Assembly (NCBI RefSeq): GCF_014648495.1
Contig: NZ_BMRF01000003.1
Location: 124,001 to 188,000, forward strand
Direction of reading: 5' to 3'
From: Actinomadura cremea
Lineage (GTDB): Bacteria; Actinomycetota; Actinomycetes; Streptosporangiales; Streptosporangiaceae
DNA: 64,000 nucleotides
Part shown: piece by piece, positions 9,185 to 21,397 of the stretch
Layout: every line of letters starts with the position of its first letter
How positions within the stretch are numbered: the first letter of the stretch is position 1
Made by a program: the position numbers and the translations under genes
The notes under the pieces: generated by a model
What the model was told of the DNA's origin: nothing
Database searches by the model: none
What the model saw: only the letters and a program-made list of their open reading frames with translations

Positions 9185-10375
9185 GTGGACGCACAACGAC
9201 TCAAGGACAGCTTCGCGCAGGTAGCGCAGCACGGCGACGCCGTCGCGCTCTTCTTCTACGCGGACCTGTTCGTCCGTAACCCGCACCTGCGCGACATGTT
9301 CCCGATCGGGATGACCGGGCAGCGCGACAAGCTGCTGCGCGCCCTCGGGACGATCGTGTCGCGGGTCGACGACCTGCAGAACCTCGTCCCGTTCCTGCAG
9401 CAGCTCGGCCGCGACCACCGCCGGTTCGGGATCATCTCCGAGCACTACCCGCACGTGGGCGCCAGCCTGCTCACCACGCTGCGGCACTTCTCCGGCCCCG
9501 CCTGGAGCGACGACCTCGAGAGCGACTGGAACGCCGCCTACAGCCTGGTCGCCAAAGTCATGCTGGAGGCCGCCGACGAGGACGCCCTGAACCGCCCCGC
9601 CTGGTGGAACGGGCAGGTCATCGGCGTCGAACGGCGCCGCTTCGACATCAGCGTCCTGCGCGTCCAGCCCGACCGCCCGCTCCCGTACCGGCCCGGCCAG
9701 TCGGTGGCCCTGGAGGTGCCCGCCCGGCTGCGGCACTGGCGGTACTACTCCATGGCCAACGCCCCGCGCCCGGACAACACGGTCGACTTCCACGTCCGGC
9801 TGGTCGACGGCGGCCCGGTCAGCCCGGTGCTGGTGCGCGGCACGCAGACCGGCGACCGCGTCCGGATGGGCGCCCCGATCGGCACGCTCACGCTGGACGA
9901 GTCGTCTCCCCGCGACGTCCTGCTCGTCGCGGGCAGCACCGGCCTCGCCCCGCTCAAGGCGATCCTCGAGCAGATCGCCGGCCGGCCGTCCCCGCCCCGC
10001 GTGCACCTGTTCTTCGGCGCCCGCGACCGCGACGGCCTCTACGACCTCGAGGACCTGTCCAAGATGGCCGGGGAACTGCCCTGGCTGACCGTCGTTCCCG
10101 CCGTCTCGGACGACACGGGCGGGCACGGCTTCTCCACGCTGCTCCAGTCGGGTGTGCTCCAGTCCGGGCAGTTCGGTCGGTTCCAGGCCGGCGGTGACGA
10201 CGTCGAACATGGGAGCCTCGCCGACGTGGTCGCCCGCCGCGGCCCCTGGACCGGCCACGACGCCTACGTTTGCGGGTCGGCCGAGATGGTGCGCGGCACC
10301 GTCGAGCGGCTCGTCCAGGCCGGGGTCGGGCGCGAACGCATCCGGCTGGAATCCTTCGCAGACGCACAGAGGTGA
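9185..10375 (+). CDS. Flavohaemoglobin-type globin with FAD/NAD reductase
   Basis: A 396-residue fusion of a globin domain (about 1-135) and a ferredoxin-reductase-type FAD/NAD(P)H domain (about 155-396), the layout of NO dioxygenases such as Hmp, which convert NO and O2 to nitrate. Tyr25, Gln46 and proximal His78 are present; the FAD motif RYYS is in the stretch HWRYYSMA; the NAD-binding loop is VAGSTGLAPLK, and VCGSAEMV is near the end. The GTG start lies 26 bases after the previous gene, so the two are probably co-transcribed. Several actinobacterial members of this family are annotated only as globin/FAD proteins, so NO dioxygenase activity is likely but not certain. Confidence 0.88.
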   Translation: MDAQRLKDSFAQVAQHGDAVALFFYADLFVRNPHLRDMFPIGMTGQRDKLLRALGTIVSRVDDLQNLVPFLQQLGRDHRRFGIISEHYPHVGASLLTTLRHFSGPAWSDDLESDWNAAYSLVAKVMLEAADEDALNRPAWWNGQVIGVERRRFDISVLRVQPDRPLPYRPGQSVALEVPARLRHWRYYSMANAPRPDNTVDFHVRLVDGGPVSPVLVRGTQTGDRVRMGAPIGTLTLDESSPRDVLLVAGSTGLAPLKAILEQIAGRPSPPRVHLFFGARDRDGLYDLEDLSKMAGELPWLTVVPAVSDDTGGHGFSTLLQSGVLQSGQFGRFQAGGDDVEHGSLADVVARRGPWTGHDAYVCGSAEMVRGTVERLVQAGVGRERIRLESFADAQR

Positions 10376-10379
10376 CCCG

Positions 10380-11135
10380 TTGAACTCCCCGAACCTTCCC
10401 GTCGTCTCCCAGGGGACGCGGCTGACCCCGGGCGAACTCCAGTCGGTCGTGTTCGCCCGGGCGGCGCTGGGCCGCCGCGGGTACGACGAGGACCAGGTAC
10501 GCAACTTCCTCCAGTACGTCGAGAGGGAACTCGTCCAGATCTTCAGCGAGAAGTCGGCGCTGGCCGAGGAGGTCAACCGGCTGCGCGCCCGGGTCGGCTC
10601 CGCCGCCTCGGGCGGTCCGGACGGAGGCGCCGGCGCCGAGGGTCCGGGAGTGATGGCGCCCCAGGACGCCCACTTCCAGGCCGTCCGGATCCTCTCCCAG
10701 GCGCAGCAGACCGCCGACCTCTACGTCGCCGACGCCGAGCGCTACACCCGCGAACTGGCGCACGAGGCCCGGCTGCACCGCGAGGCGATCCTGTCCGACG
10801 CCAAGGGCCGCGCCGAGCAGATGCTGGAGGAGGCCCACCGCAGGGCCGCCGCGATCGCCGACGCGGCCGTGCGCGAGGCCGAACGGGCGCCCGCGCCCGC
10901 GCCGTCCGCGTCCCCGTCCCCGGCGGGCGGTTCCGCGTCCGGCGGGGGCATGGAGGAGGACGAGCGGCGGCGCCTGGAGAGCGAGGTCACCTACCTGCGC
11001 ACCTACAGCGACGTCTACCGCAACCACCTGCGCACGTACCTGGAGGCGCTGCTGCGCAACGTCGACGAGTGGGAGGGCTCCGAACGGGCATCTCTCCCCA
11101 AGGGAGCCCCGGAGCCGCCACAGCTCCGGGGCTGA
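10380..11135 (+). CDS. DivIVA-domain coiled-coil protein
   Basis: A 251-residue protein with an N-terminal DivIVA-type motif: LTPGELQSVVFARAALGRRG, then YDEDQVRNFLQYVE and a coiled coil starting near residue 40. A second helical region follows (AQQTADLYVADAERYTRELA), then an Ala/Pro/Ser-rich linker at about 175-195 and a final helix. DivIVA proteins mark curved membrane at poles and septa and organise wall growth in actinobacteria; this one differs from the main Wag31-type DivIVA and is a paralogue of uncertain role. The TTG start at 10380 is preceded by AGAGGTGA, which overlaps the stop of the flavohaemoglobin gene. Confidence 0.82.
   Translation: MNSPNLPVVSQGTRLTPGELQSVVFARAALGRRGYDEDQVRNFLQYVERELVQIFSEKSALAEEVNRLRARVGSAASGGPDGGAGAEGPGVMAPQDAHFQAVRILSQAQQTADLYVADAERYTRELAHEARLHREAILSDAKGRAEQMLEEAHRRAAAIADAAVREAERAPAPAPSASPSPAGGSASGGGMEEDERRRLESEVTYLRTYSDVYRNHLRTYLEALLRNVDEWEGSERASLPKGAPEPPQLRG
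11105..11133 (+). terminator. Hairpin spanning the stop codon of the DivIVA-domain gene
   Basis: AGCCCCGGAG (11105-11114) pairs perfectly with CTCCGGGGCT (11124-11133) around a 9-base loop. The stem is inside the last codons and its last base is the T of the TGA stop. Confidence 0.6.
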
Positions 11136-11231
11136 TCACGCGCGTCCGGGAGCGGGCGCATCGCGGGGCGACCGCACGGCCGGGGCGGCGTGTTCGGCGG
11201 CGGCGCGCCGGTCTGTAAAACTGGGGGCGCT

Positions 11232-14347
<3,116 letters not shown>

Positions 14348-14355
14348 GACGGCCG

Positions 14356-16677
14356 ATGACCGTGCGCACGGGGAACTCGGCCCGGGCCGCCCTCGCGGCG
14401 GCCCGGGCCGAGCGCGCCGCCGACCTCGACCGTCGGCTGGCCGGACTGCTCGCGGAACCGCCCGAGGACGGGGCGGCCGGCAACGCGCCGGACGGCGGGC
14501 CGGACGGGGCGCGGGGCGAACGGGCGCTCGCGCTCGCGGCCGTCGGCGGGCACGCCCGCCGCGACCTGACCCCCGGCGGCGACCTCGACCTGGTCCTGCT
14601 GCACCGGGGCCGCCCCGACATCGCCGAGATCGCCGACCGCGTCTGGTACCCCCTCTGGGACTCCGGGATCCGGCTCGACCACTCCGTCCGCACCGTCGCC
14701 GAGGCCCGCGAGGTCGCCCGCACCGACCTCAAGGCCGCCCTCGGCCTGCTCGCGGCGCGGCACGTCACCGGCGGCCCCGCCCTGCTCGACGAACTGCGCG
14801 CCGCCGTCCTCGCCGACTGGCGCGCCCAGGCCCGCACCCGCCTGCCCGCGCTCGCCGAGCTGTGCCGCGCACGCTGGGCCGCGCACGGCGAGCTGGCCTT
14901 CCTCCTCGAACCCGACCTCAAGGAGGCCCGCGGCGGCCTGCGCGACGTCCACGTCATGCGCGCCGTCGCCGCGTCCTGGGTCGTCCCCGCCCCCGGCGGC
15001 CGCGTCCAGGAGGCCCACGACCTGCTCCTGGACGTCCGGCACGCCCTGCACGACGTGACGGGCCGCGCCACGGACCGTCTCGTCCTGCAGGAGCACGACG
15101 CCGTCGCGCACGCCCTCGAGTTCCCGGACGCCCACGCCCTGAAGCACGCGACCGCCGAGGCCGCCCGCACCATCGCGCACGCCGCCGACCAGGTCTGGCG
15201 CCGCGTCGAGCGGTTCGCCGCGGGCCGCCGCGCGCCGTCGGGGCGCCGTCCCGTCGGCGACGGGGCCGTCGAGCACGACGGCGAGGTCGTCCTCGCGCGG
15301 GGCGCCGACCTGGACGACCCCGCGCTCGTCCCGCGCGTCGCCGCGGCCGCCGCGCAGCACGGCCTGCCGCTCGCGCCCGCGACCGTCGACCGCCTCGCCG
15401 CGTCCGCCGCCGTGCCCCGCCCGCCCTGGCCCGCGGACGCCCGCGACGCCCTCGTCTCGCTCCTCGGCGCCGGGCCCCCGGCGATCCCGGTGTGGGAGGC
15501 GCTCGACCAGGCCGGGGTGATCGTCCGGCTGATCCCCGAATGGGAGCATGTCCGGAACCGGCCGCAGCGCGACCCGATCCACCGGTTCACCGTCGACCGC
15601 CACCTCGTCGAGACCGCCGCCGGGGCCGCCGCGCTCACCCGCGACGTCGCCCGCCCCGACCTCCTCCTCGCGGGCGCCCTGCTGCACGACATCGGCAAAG
15701 GGCGCGGCGGCGACCACAGCGTCGCCGGCGCCCCCATCGCCCGCGACATCGCCGCCCGCCTGGGATTCGCCGGCACCGACGCGCGCGTCCTGGAAGCGGT
15801 CGTCCGGCACCACCTCCTCCTCCCGCACACCGCCACCCGCCGCGACATCGACGACCCCGCCACCATCGCGACCGTCACCACCGCCGTCGCCGAGGTCCCC
15901 GGCCGCGAACGCGAGACCCTCGAACTGCTCGCCGCCCTCGCGGTCGCCGACGGCAACGCCACCGGCCCCGCCGCCTGGAACGCGTGGAAGGCCCGGCTCG
16001 TCGCCGAACTCGCCCGCCGCGCCGCCGCCGCGCTGTCCGGCGGCACCCCGCCGCCCCCGCCCGCCCTCGGCGAACGCGAACTCGCCCTCGCCCGCCGCGA
16101 CGGCGTCGCCGTCCGCGTCGCCGGATCCCGCGTGACGATCGCCGCGCCCGACCGCCCCGGCCTGCTCTGGCGCGCCGCGGGCCTCCTCGCCCTGCACCGC
16201 CTCGCCGTCCGGACGGCACGCACCGTGTCGTCTCCCGGAACCTCCGCGGGCACGGCCGTCCTCGACTTCACCGCCGTCCCCGAGTTCGGCTCCCCACCCG
16301 ATCCCGCCGCCCTCGAAGCCGATCTGCGCCGCATGCTCGCCGGGCGCCTCGACGTCGCCGAACGCCTCGAACGCCGGGCCCGGTCCCGGCGCGTCCGTCC
16401 CGGCACGCCCGTCCCGCCGCCCCGCGTGATGATCGTCGACGGCGCGTCCAGCAGCGCCGCCGTCGTCGAGGTCCGCGCGCACGACCGTCCCGGGCTGCTG
16501 TGGCGGATCGGGCGCGCGCTCGGCGGGCGCGGCCTGCAGATCCGCGCGGCCCAGGTCGACACGCTCGGCGCCGAGGCCGTCGACGTGTTCTACGTCGTCG
16601 ACGAACGCGACCGCCCGCCCGCGGACCCGTCCGTCCTCGAGGCCGTCCGCGCCGACATCCTGGCCGCTCTGGAGTGA
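14356..16677 (+). CDS. glnD: PII nucleotidyltransferase / nucleotidyl-removing enzyme
   Basis: Bifunctional sensor that modifies and demodifies PII on its T-loop tyrosine in response to nitrogen status. The 773-residue product has an N-terminal nucleotidyltransferase domain with GGDLDLVLL, an HD phosphohydrolase domain with LLHDIGKGRGGDHS near residue 445, and two C-terminal ACT domains (DRPGLLWRAAGLLA and DRPGLLWRIGRALG) that bind glutamine. The nucleotidyltransferase G-S-D-x-D motif is written GGDLD here, so the usual Ser is Gly. The protein is shorter than enterobacterial GlnD (about 890) but typical for actinobacteria. It is the last gene of amtB-glnB-glnD. Confidence 0.95.
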   Translation: MTVRTGNSARAALAAARAERAADLDRRLAGLLAEPPEDGAAGNAPDGGPDGARGERALALAAVGGHARRDLTPGGDLDLVLLHRGRPDIAEIADRVWYPLWDSGIRLDHSVRTVAEAREVARTDLKAALGLLAARHVTGGPALLDELRAAVLADWRAQARTRLPALAELCRARWAAHGELAFLLEPDLKEARGGLRDVHVMRAVAASWVVPAPGGRVQEAHDLLLDVRHALHDVTGRATDRLVLQEHDAVAHALEFPDAHALKHATAEAARTIAHAADQVWRRVERFAAGRRAPSGRRPVGDGAVEHDGEVVLARGADLDDPALVPRVAAAAAQHGLPLAPATVDRLAASAAVPRPPWPADARDALVSLLGAGPPAIPVWEALDQAGVIVRLIPEWEHVRNRPQRDPIHRFTVDRHLVETAAGAAALTRDVARPDLLLAGALLHDIGKGRGGDHSVAGAPIARDIAARLGFAGTDARVLEAVVRHHLLLPHTATRRDIDDPATIATVTTAVAEVPGRERETLELLAALAVADGNATGPAAWNAWKARLVAELARRAAAALSGGTPPPPPALGERELALARRDGVAVRVAGSRVTIAAPDRPGLLWRAAGLLALHRLAVRTARTVSSPGTSAGTAVLDFTAVPEFGSPPDPAALEADLRRMLAGRLDVAERLERRARSRRVRPGTPVPPPRVMIVDGASSSAAVVEVRAHDRPGLLWRIGRALGGRGLQIRAAQVDTLGAEAVDVFYVVDERDRPPADPSVLEAVRADILAALE

Positions 16678-16685
16678 CGCGGAGC

Positions 16686-16716
16686 GCGCGGCCCCCGCGG
16701 TGGGCGGCGGCCGCGC
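16686..16716 (+). terminator. Hairpin after glnD
   Basis: GCGCGGCC (16686-16693) pairs with GGCCGCGC (16709-16716) around a 15-base loop, starting 8 bases after the glnD stop. Confidence 0.45.
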
Positions 16717-16830
16717 GGAGCCGCGCGGACATCGGCTCGCGGGACGGCGGGCCGAGGCGGGTGGGAACCCGCCGGGGAGCCGATACGCTGATAGACGATC
16801 CCAGTAGCTTTCCAAGGACGGTCCAGACAC

Positions 16831-18402
16831 GTGTTCGAGACGCTCTCCGACCGGCTGACGACGGTCTTCTCGTCGCTGCGCACCAAGGGCCGGCTCTCCG
16901 AGGCCGACATCAACGCCACGGCCCGCGAGATCCGCGTCGCGCTGCTCGAGGCCGACGTCGCGCTGCCCGTGGTCAAGGACTTCATCGGGCGGGTGAAGGA
17001 GCGGGCGCGGGGCTCGGAGGTCTCGCAGGCGCTGAACCCCGCCCAGCAGGTCGTCAAGATCGTCAACGAGGAGCTCGTCGAGATCCTCGGCGGCGAGACG
17101 CGCGAGCTGCGGCTGGCCAAGAACCCGCCGACCGTCATCATGCTGGCGGGTCTGCAGGGCGCCGGTAAGACCACCCTCGCCGGCAAGCTCGCCCGCTGGC
17201 TCAAGCAGGAGGGCCAGACCCCGCTGCTGGTGGCGGCCGACCTGCAGCGGCCCAACGCCGTCCAGCAGCTCGAGGTCGTCGGCGAGCGCGCCGGGGTCCC
17301 GGTGTTCGCGCCCGAGCCCGGCAGCGGCGTCGGCGACCCCGTGGACGTCGCCCGCCGCTCCATCGAGCAGGCCCGGCGCGCGCAGCACAGCATCGTCGTC
17401 ATCGACACCGCCGGCCGCCTCGGCATCGACGCCGAGATGATGCAGCAGGCGATCGACATCCGCGACGCCGTGCAGCCCGACGACGTCCTGTTCGTCGTCG
17501 ACGCGATGGTCGGCCAGGACGCCGTCAACACCGCCCAGGCGTTCATGGACGGCGTCGGCTTCGACGGCGTCGTCCTCACCAAGCTCGACGGCGACGCGCG
17601 CGGCGGTGCGGCCCTCTCGGTCCGGCACATCACCGGCCGGCCGATCATGTTCGCCTCCACCGGCGAGAAGCTCGAGGACTTCAGCGTCTTCCACCCGGAC
17701 CGGATGGCCGGGCGCATCCTCGACATGGGCGACGTCCTCACCCTGATCGAGCAGGCCGAGCGGACGTTCGACGAGGAACAGGCCGAGAAGATGTCGGCCA
17801 AGTTCGCCTCCGGCGAGGACTTCACCCTCGAGGACTTCCTCGAGCAGATGATGATGATCCGCAAGCTCGGCCCGATCGGCAACCTGCTCGGGATGATGCC
17901 GGGCATGGGGCAGGTCCGCGACCAGATCAGCCAGATCGACGACCGCGACCTGGACCGGATCGCCGCGATCATCCGCTCGATGACCCCGCAGGAGCGCTCC
18001 CAGCCCAAGATCATCAACGGCTCGCGCCGCGCCCGCATCGCCAAGGGCTCCGGCGTCGGCGTCGGCGAGGTCAGCAGCCTCGTCACCCGCTTCTTCGACG
18101 CGCAGAAGATGATGCGCCAGATGGCGGGCGGCATCCCCGGCATGCCGGGCATGCCCGGCGGCGGCAAGCGCAAGGCCGCCAAGGCGACGAAGGCGAAGAA
18201 CAAGAAGGGCAAGCAGCGCAGCGGCGACCCCCGCAAGCGCGCCGCCCAGGGCAAGCAGCCCAAGGAGCACGCCGACGGCGCGCCCCAGGGCCTGCCGCCC
18301 GGCCTCGGCGGCGGGCAACTGCCCCCGGGCCTCGGCGGACAGCTGCCCCCCGGCTTCCAGATGCCCGACCTCGACAAGCTGCAGGGCCGCAAGAAGAAGT
18401 AA
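16831..18402 (+). CDS. ffh: Signal recognition particle protein
   Basis: GTPase subunit of the SRP, which recognises signal sequences and binds 4.5S RNA. The 523-residue product has the N domain (MFETLSDRLTTVFSSLR), GTPase motifs GLQGAGKTTLAGKLARWL, DTAGRLGID and TKLDGDARGG, and a methionine-rich M domain (EQMMMIRKLGPIGNLLGMMP). A lysine-rich segment and a tail with three LPPG-type repeats (GLPPGLGGGQLPPGLGGQ) extend beyond the M domain, as in other actinobacteria. The start is a GTG with AAGGA about 14 bases upstream. ftsY, its receptor, is 4.4 kb upstream. Confidence 0.97.
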   Translation: MFETLSDRLTTVFSSLRTKGRLSEADINATAREIRVALLEADVALPVVKDFIGRVKERARGSEVSQALNPAQQVVKIVNEELVEILGGETRELRLAKNPPTVIMLAGLQGAGKTTLAGKLARWLKQEGQTPLLVAADLQRPNAVQQLEVVGERAGVPVFAPEPGSGVGDPVDVARRSIEQARRAQHSIVVIDTAGRLGIDAEMMQQAIDIRDAVQPDDVLFVVDAMVGQDAVNTAQAFMDGVGFDGVVLTKLDGDARGGAALSVRHITGRPIMFASTGEKLEDFSVFHPDRMAGRILDMGDVLTLIEQAERTFDEEQAEKMSAKFASGEDFTLEDFLEQMMMIRKLGPIGNLLGMMPGMGQVRDQISQIDDRDLDRIAAIIRSMTPQERSQPKIINGSRRARIAKGSGVGVGEVSSLVTRFFDAQKMMRQMAGGIPGMPGMPGGGKRKAAKATKAKNKKGKQRSGDPRKRAAQGKQPKEHADGAPQGLPPGLGGGQLPPGLGGQLPPGFQMPDLDKLQGRKKK

Positions 18403-18422
18403 CGCGCGGGGTCACCGCACGA

Positions 18423-18453
18423 TTGCGCTTTTCCCGCCTCCGTCTGGCAGAAT
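18423..18453 (+). promoter_or_regulatory. Probable rpsP promoter
   Basis: TTGCGC (18423-18428) and CAGAAT (18448-18453) are 19 bases apart in the ffh-rpsP gap. A similar TCTGGCAGAATGGCTG stretch precedes rpsP in other actinobacteria as I recall them. The spacing is slightly long. Confidence 0.45.
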
Positions 18454-18594
18454 GGCTGGCTGGAAACCCCGTAGCCGCGAGGCGCCCTCTCTCGTCCTGC
18501 GCGGCCGGAGTCCCTCGGGCTGGCCGAACGCCGGTGTTCCCCACCTGGCATGGCACGCCCACCCTGTGAATGAAGTCTGGAGTACACCACACCC

Positions 18595-19026
18595 GTGGCA
18601 GTCAAGATCAAGCTCAAGCGTCTGGGGAAGATCCGGAACCCGCAGTACCGGGTCGTCGTCGCCGACGCCCGCACCAAGCGGGACGGCCGGGCCATCGAGG
18701 AGATCGGCCTCTACCAGCCCAAGCAGGAGCCGTCGCTCATCAAGATCGACTCCGAGCGCGCGCAGTACTGGCTCGGCGTCGGCGCGCAGCCGACCGAGGC
18801 CGTGCTGAACCTGCTGAAGATCACCGGTGACTGGCAGAAGTTCAAGGGCGAGCCGGGCGCCGAGGGCACCCTCAAGGTCGCCGAGCCGAGGCCCGACCGC
18901 AAGGCCGTCTTCGAGGCCGCCGTCAAGGAGGCGCTCGGCGACGACGCCGGCGAGGCCGCCGCCACCCGTACCAAGAAGAAGGCCGAGCCGAAGAAGGCCG
19001 ACACCGAAGTCAAGAGCGAGGGCTGA
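18595..19026 (+). CDS. rpsP: 30S ribosomal protein S16
   Basis: Small-subunit ribosomal protein needed for 30S assembly. The 143-residue product begins [21 protein letters not shown], the family signature, with a GTG start. The core ends near residue 85 and is followed by an Ala/Lys/Glu-rich tail ([20 protein letters not shown]) common in actinobacterial S16. It leads the rpsP-khpA-rimM-trmD-rplS group. Confidence 0.97.
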   Translation: MAVKIKLKRLGKIRNPQYRVVVADARTKRDGRAIEEIGLYQPKQEPSLIKIDSERAQYWLGVGAQPTEAVLNLLKITGDWQKFKGEPGAEGTLKVAEPRPDRKAVFEAAVKEALGDDAGEAAATRTKKKAEPKKADTEVKSEG

Positions 19027-19027
19027 C

Positions 19028-19270
19028 GTGCTCGAAGAAGCGCTCGAGCACCTGGTCCGCGGGATCGTCGAGCACCCCGACGACGTCGGAGTGCGCGCCC
19101 GCAGGATCAGGGGCGGCCGGGTCCTGGAGGTGCGCGTGCACCCCGAGGACCTCGGCAAGGTCATCGGCCGCGGCGGTCGCACCGCCAAGGCCCTGCGCAC
19201 CGTGATCAGCGCCCTCTCCGGGGGCCGGTACGTGCGCGTGGACCTGCTCGACGTCAACGAGGTCCGCTGA
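19028..19270 (+). CDS. khpA: KH-domain RNA-binding protein
   Basis: An 80-residue single KH-domain protein of the YlqC/KhpA family, which binds RNA and in Firmicutes pairs with KhpB to affect cell division and translation. The GTG at 19028 comes one base after the rpsP stop. The KH loop GKVIGRGGRTAKALRTVI is intact and occupies about residues 41-58. It has the conserved position between rpsP and rimM. Confidence 0.93.
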   Translation: MLEEALEHLVRGIVEHPDDVGVRARRIRGGRVLEVRVHPEDLGKVIGRGGRTAKALRTVISALSGGRYVRVDLLDVNEVR

Positions 19271-19501
19271 CAGCGTGAACCTCAGCTCCGCCGCACGGCG
19301 TACCGCCGTGTCCGCGCGGGGGGACGACCTGCCCGGCCGTCCCCCCGCCCGGTGGCGTCCTCGAGCGCTCTCTTCCCGCTCTGCCGCTGCGCGGTCGGCG
19401 CGCCGGTGTTCGCAGCCGGCCGCCGACACCGCAGCACCGGTGCCGCCCGCTCCCCGCCCGTCCGGCTCCGGCCCGGCTCATCTGAAGGCGGGGTGGGCGC
19501 G

Positions 19502-20014
19502 GTGAGCGAGCCGATCGTCGTCGGGAAGGTCGGGCGGCCGCACGGTATCCGCGGCGAGGTGACCCTCGACGTCCGCACCGACGACCCGGACACCCGGTTC
19601 GCGCCGGGCACCGAGATCGCGACCGACCCGCCGTCCGCCGGGCCCCTCACCATCGAGCGCGCCCGCCTGCACTCCGGACGCCTCCTCGTGCGGTTCGCCG
19701 GGATCGCCGACCGCGACGCCGCCGAGGAACTGCGCGGCACCTGGCTGGTCGTCGACCCCGACGACATCCGCCCCTCCGACGACCCCGACGAGTTCCACGA
19801 CCGCGAGCTCATCGGCCTCGCCGTCGTCACCACCGACGGCGCCGACGTCGGCCGCGTCGCCGACGTCCTCCACCACGGCCAGGACCTGCTGGTCGTGCGG
19901 GGACCCGGCGGGGAACGGCTCGTCCCGTTCGTGGCCGAACTGGTCCCCGAGGTGGACGTGGCCGCGGGCCGGCTCGTCATCGACCCGCCCCCCGGCCTCC
20001 TCGACGAATCATGA
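19502..20014 (+). CDS. rimM: 16S rRNA processing protein
   Basis: Ribosome assembly factor that binds S19 and the head of the 30S subunit. The 170-residue product starts at GTG 19502, where the family motif [16 protein letters not shown] begins; upstream in-frame starts would add a compositionally biased leader. The PRC-barrel half is seen at [15 protein letters not shown] and [14 protein letters not shown]. Its last codons overlap the trmD start (ATGA), so the two are coupled. Confidence 0.95.
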   Translation: MSEPIVVGKVGRPHGIRGEVTLDVRTDDPDTRFAPGTEIATDPPSAGPLTIERARLHSGRLLVRFAGIADRDAAEELRGTWLVVDPDDIRPSDDPDEFHDRELIGLAVVTTDGADVGRVADVLHHGQDLLVVRGPGGERLVPFVAELVPEVDVAAGRLVIDPPPGLLDES

Positions 20015-20793
20015 ACATCGACATCGTCACGATCTTCCCCGAGTACTTCGCGCCGCTGGACCTCTCCCTGCTGGGCAAGGCCAGGCGCGGCGGGCTGCTC
20101 GACCTCGACGTCCACGACCTGCGGAACTGGGCCCACGACCGGCACCGCACCGTGGACGACACCCCCTACGGCGGCGGCCCCGGCATGGTGATGAAGCCCG
20201 AACCGTGGGGCGAGGCGCTGGACGCCGTCGTCCCGCCGGGCACGGCGGCCAGGCTGGTCATCCCGACCCCGAGCGGCCGGCCCTTCACCCAGGCGCTCGC
20301 CGCCGAGTACGCCGCCGAACCGCGGCTGGTGTTCGCGTGCGGACGGTACGAGGGCATCGACTCCCGCGTCGCCGCGGAGGCCGCGGCCCGCATGCCCGTC
20401 GACGAGGTCAGCCTCGGCGACTTCGTGCTCGCCGGCGGCGAGGTCGCCGTCCTGGTCATGGTGGAGGCCGTCGCGCGGCTCCTGCCGGGCGTCCTCGGCA
20501 ACGCCGACTCGGTCGCCGACGACTCCTTCGCCCCCGGCGCGATGGAGTCCCTCCTGGAAGGGCCCGTCTTCACCAAGCCGCCCGTCTGGCGCGACCGTCC
20601 CGTTCCGGAGATCCTCCTTTCGGGCAATCACGGCGCGATCGCCCGGTGGCGCCGCGACGAGGCCCTGCGCCGCACCGCCCGCGTCCGTCCCGAGTTGCTC
20701 GCCCGCCTCGGTCCCGAGGATCTCGACGGGCACGACCGCGACGTCCTGCGCGCCGCCGGTTTTCCGGTTGACGCCGAAGGTATGGCAAACTAG
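20011..20793 (+). CDS. trmD: tRNA (guanine-N1)-methyltransferase
   Basis: SPOUT-class enzyme that methylates G37 of tRNAs, preventing frameshifting. The 260-residue product starts [13 protein letters not shown]; conserved motifs include [25 protein letters not shown] and the knot region [11 protein letters not shown] that binds S-adenosylmethionine. Length is normal. It overlaps rimM by 4 bases. Its stop codon lies inside a likely promoter for rplS. Confidence 0.97.
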   Translation: MNIDIVTIFPEYFAPLDLSLLGKARRGGLLDLDVHDLRNWAHDRHRTVDDTPYGGGPGMVMKPEPWGEALDAVVPPGTAARLVIPTPSGRPFTQALAAEYAAEPRLVFACGRYEGIDSRVAAEAAARMPVDEVSLGDFVLAGGEVAVLVMVEAVARLLPGVLGNADSVADDSFAPGAMESLLEGPVFTKPPVWRDRPVPEILLSGNHGAIARWRRDEALRRTARVRPELLARLGPEDLDGHDRDVLRAAGFPVDAEGMAN

Positions 20794-20796
20794 AGC
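20768..20796 (+). promoter_or_regulatory. Probable rplS promoter within the trmD 3' end
   Basis: TTGACG (20768-20773) and TAGAGC (20791-20796) are separated by 17 bases. The TAG of the -10 element is also the trmD stop codon. The rplS start is 115 bases downstream, leaving a leader of about 105 bases. Confidence 0.45.
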
Positions 20797-20910
20797 GTCC
20801 GTGCGCCTGCACTCTCGCAGGCGATGAAGACCGCTTCCGCGGCGCGACGCCCCCACGAAGGACCCACGGGGCCTCTCGACGCCCGCGTTCGACCTTGAGG
20901 AACCGCTGCG

Positions 20911-21261
20911 ATGCACACCCTGATCCAGGAGATCGAGAAGGCCGCGATGCGCGCCGACGTCCCGGACTTCCGTCCGGGCGACACGCTGAAGGTGCACGTC
21001 CGCGTGACGGAGGGCAACCGGAGCCGTATCCAGGTGTTCCAGGGCGTGGTGATCCGGCGCCAGGGCGGCGGCGCCCGCGAGACCTTCACCGTCCGCAAGG
21101 TGAGCTACAGCGTGGGCGTCGAGCGGACCTTCCCGATCAACAGCCCGTCGATCGACAAGATCGAGGTCGTCACCCGCGGTGACGTCCGCCGCGCCAAGCT
21201 CTACTACCTGCGCAACCTGCGCGGCAAGGCCGCGCGCATCAAGGAGAAGCGCGAGTCCTGA
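20911..21261 (+). CDS. rplS: 50S ribosomal protein L19
   Basis: Large-subunit protein at the 30S-50S interface. The 116-residue product starts [20 protein letters not shown] and contains the signature [20 protein letters not shown] near the C-terminus. GAGGA (20896-20900) precedes the ATG. A strong hairpin follows. Confidence 0.97.
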   Translation: MHTLIQEIEKAAMRADVPDFRPGDTLKVHVRVTEGNRSRIQVFQGVVIRRQGGGARETFTVRKVSYSVGVERTFPINSPSIDKIEVVTRGDVRRAKLYYLRNLRGKAARIKEKRES

Positions 21262-21277
21262 GCCCGTGCTCCCGCAG

Positions 21278-21305
21278 CGCCCCGGACCCCCGTGGTACCG
21301 GGGCG
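21278..21305 (+). terminator. Terminator after rplS
   Basis: CGCCCCGG (21278-21285) pairs with CCGGGGCG (21298-21305) around a 12-base loop, followed by a TTGTTCGTTT stretch. Confidence 0.7.
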
Positions 21306-21397
21306 TTGTTCGTTTGAGGGGAAATGTTCGGTTCGGCTCTCGGCGACACGCCCGTGACGGGCATCCTCGGGCCCCGCGCCGCTAGTCTTTTGATCCG

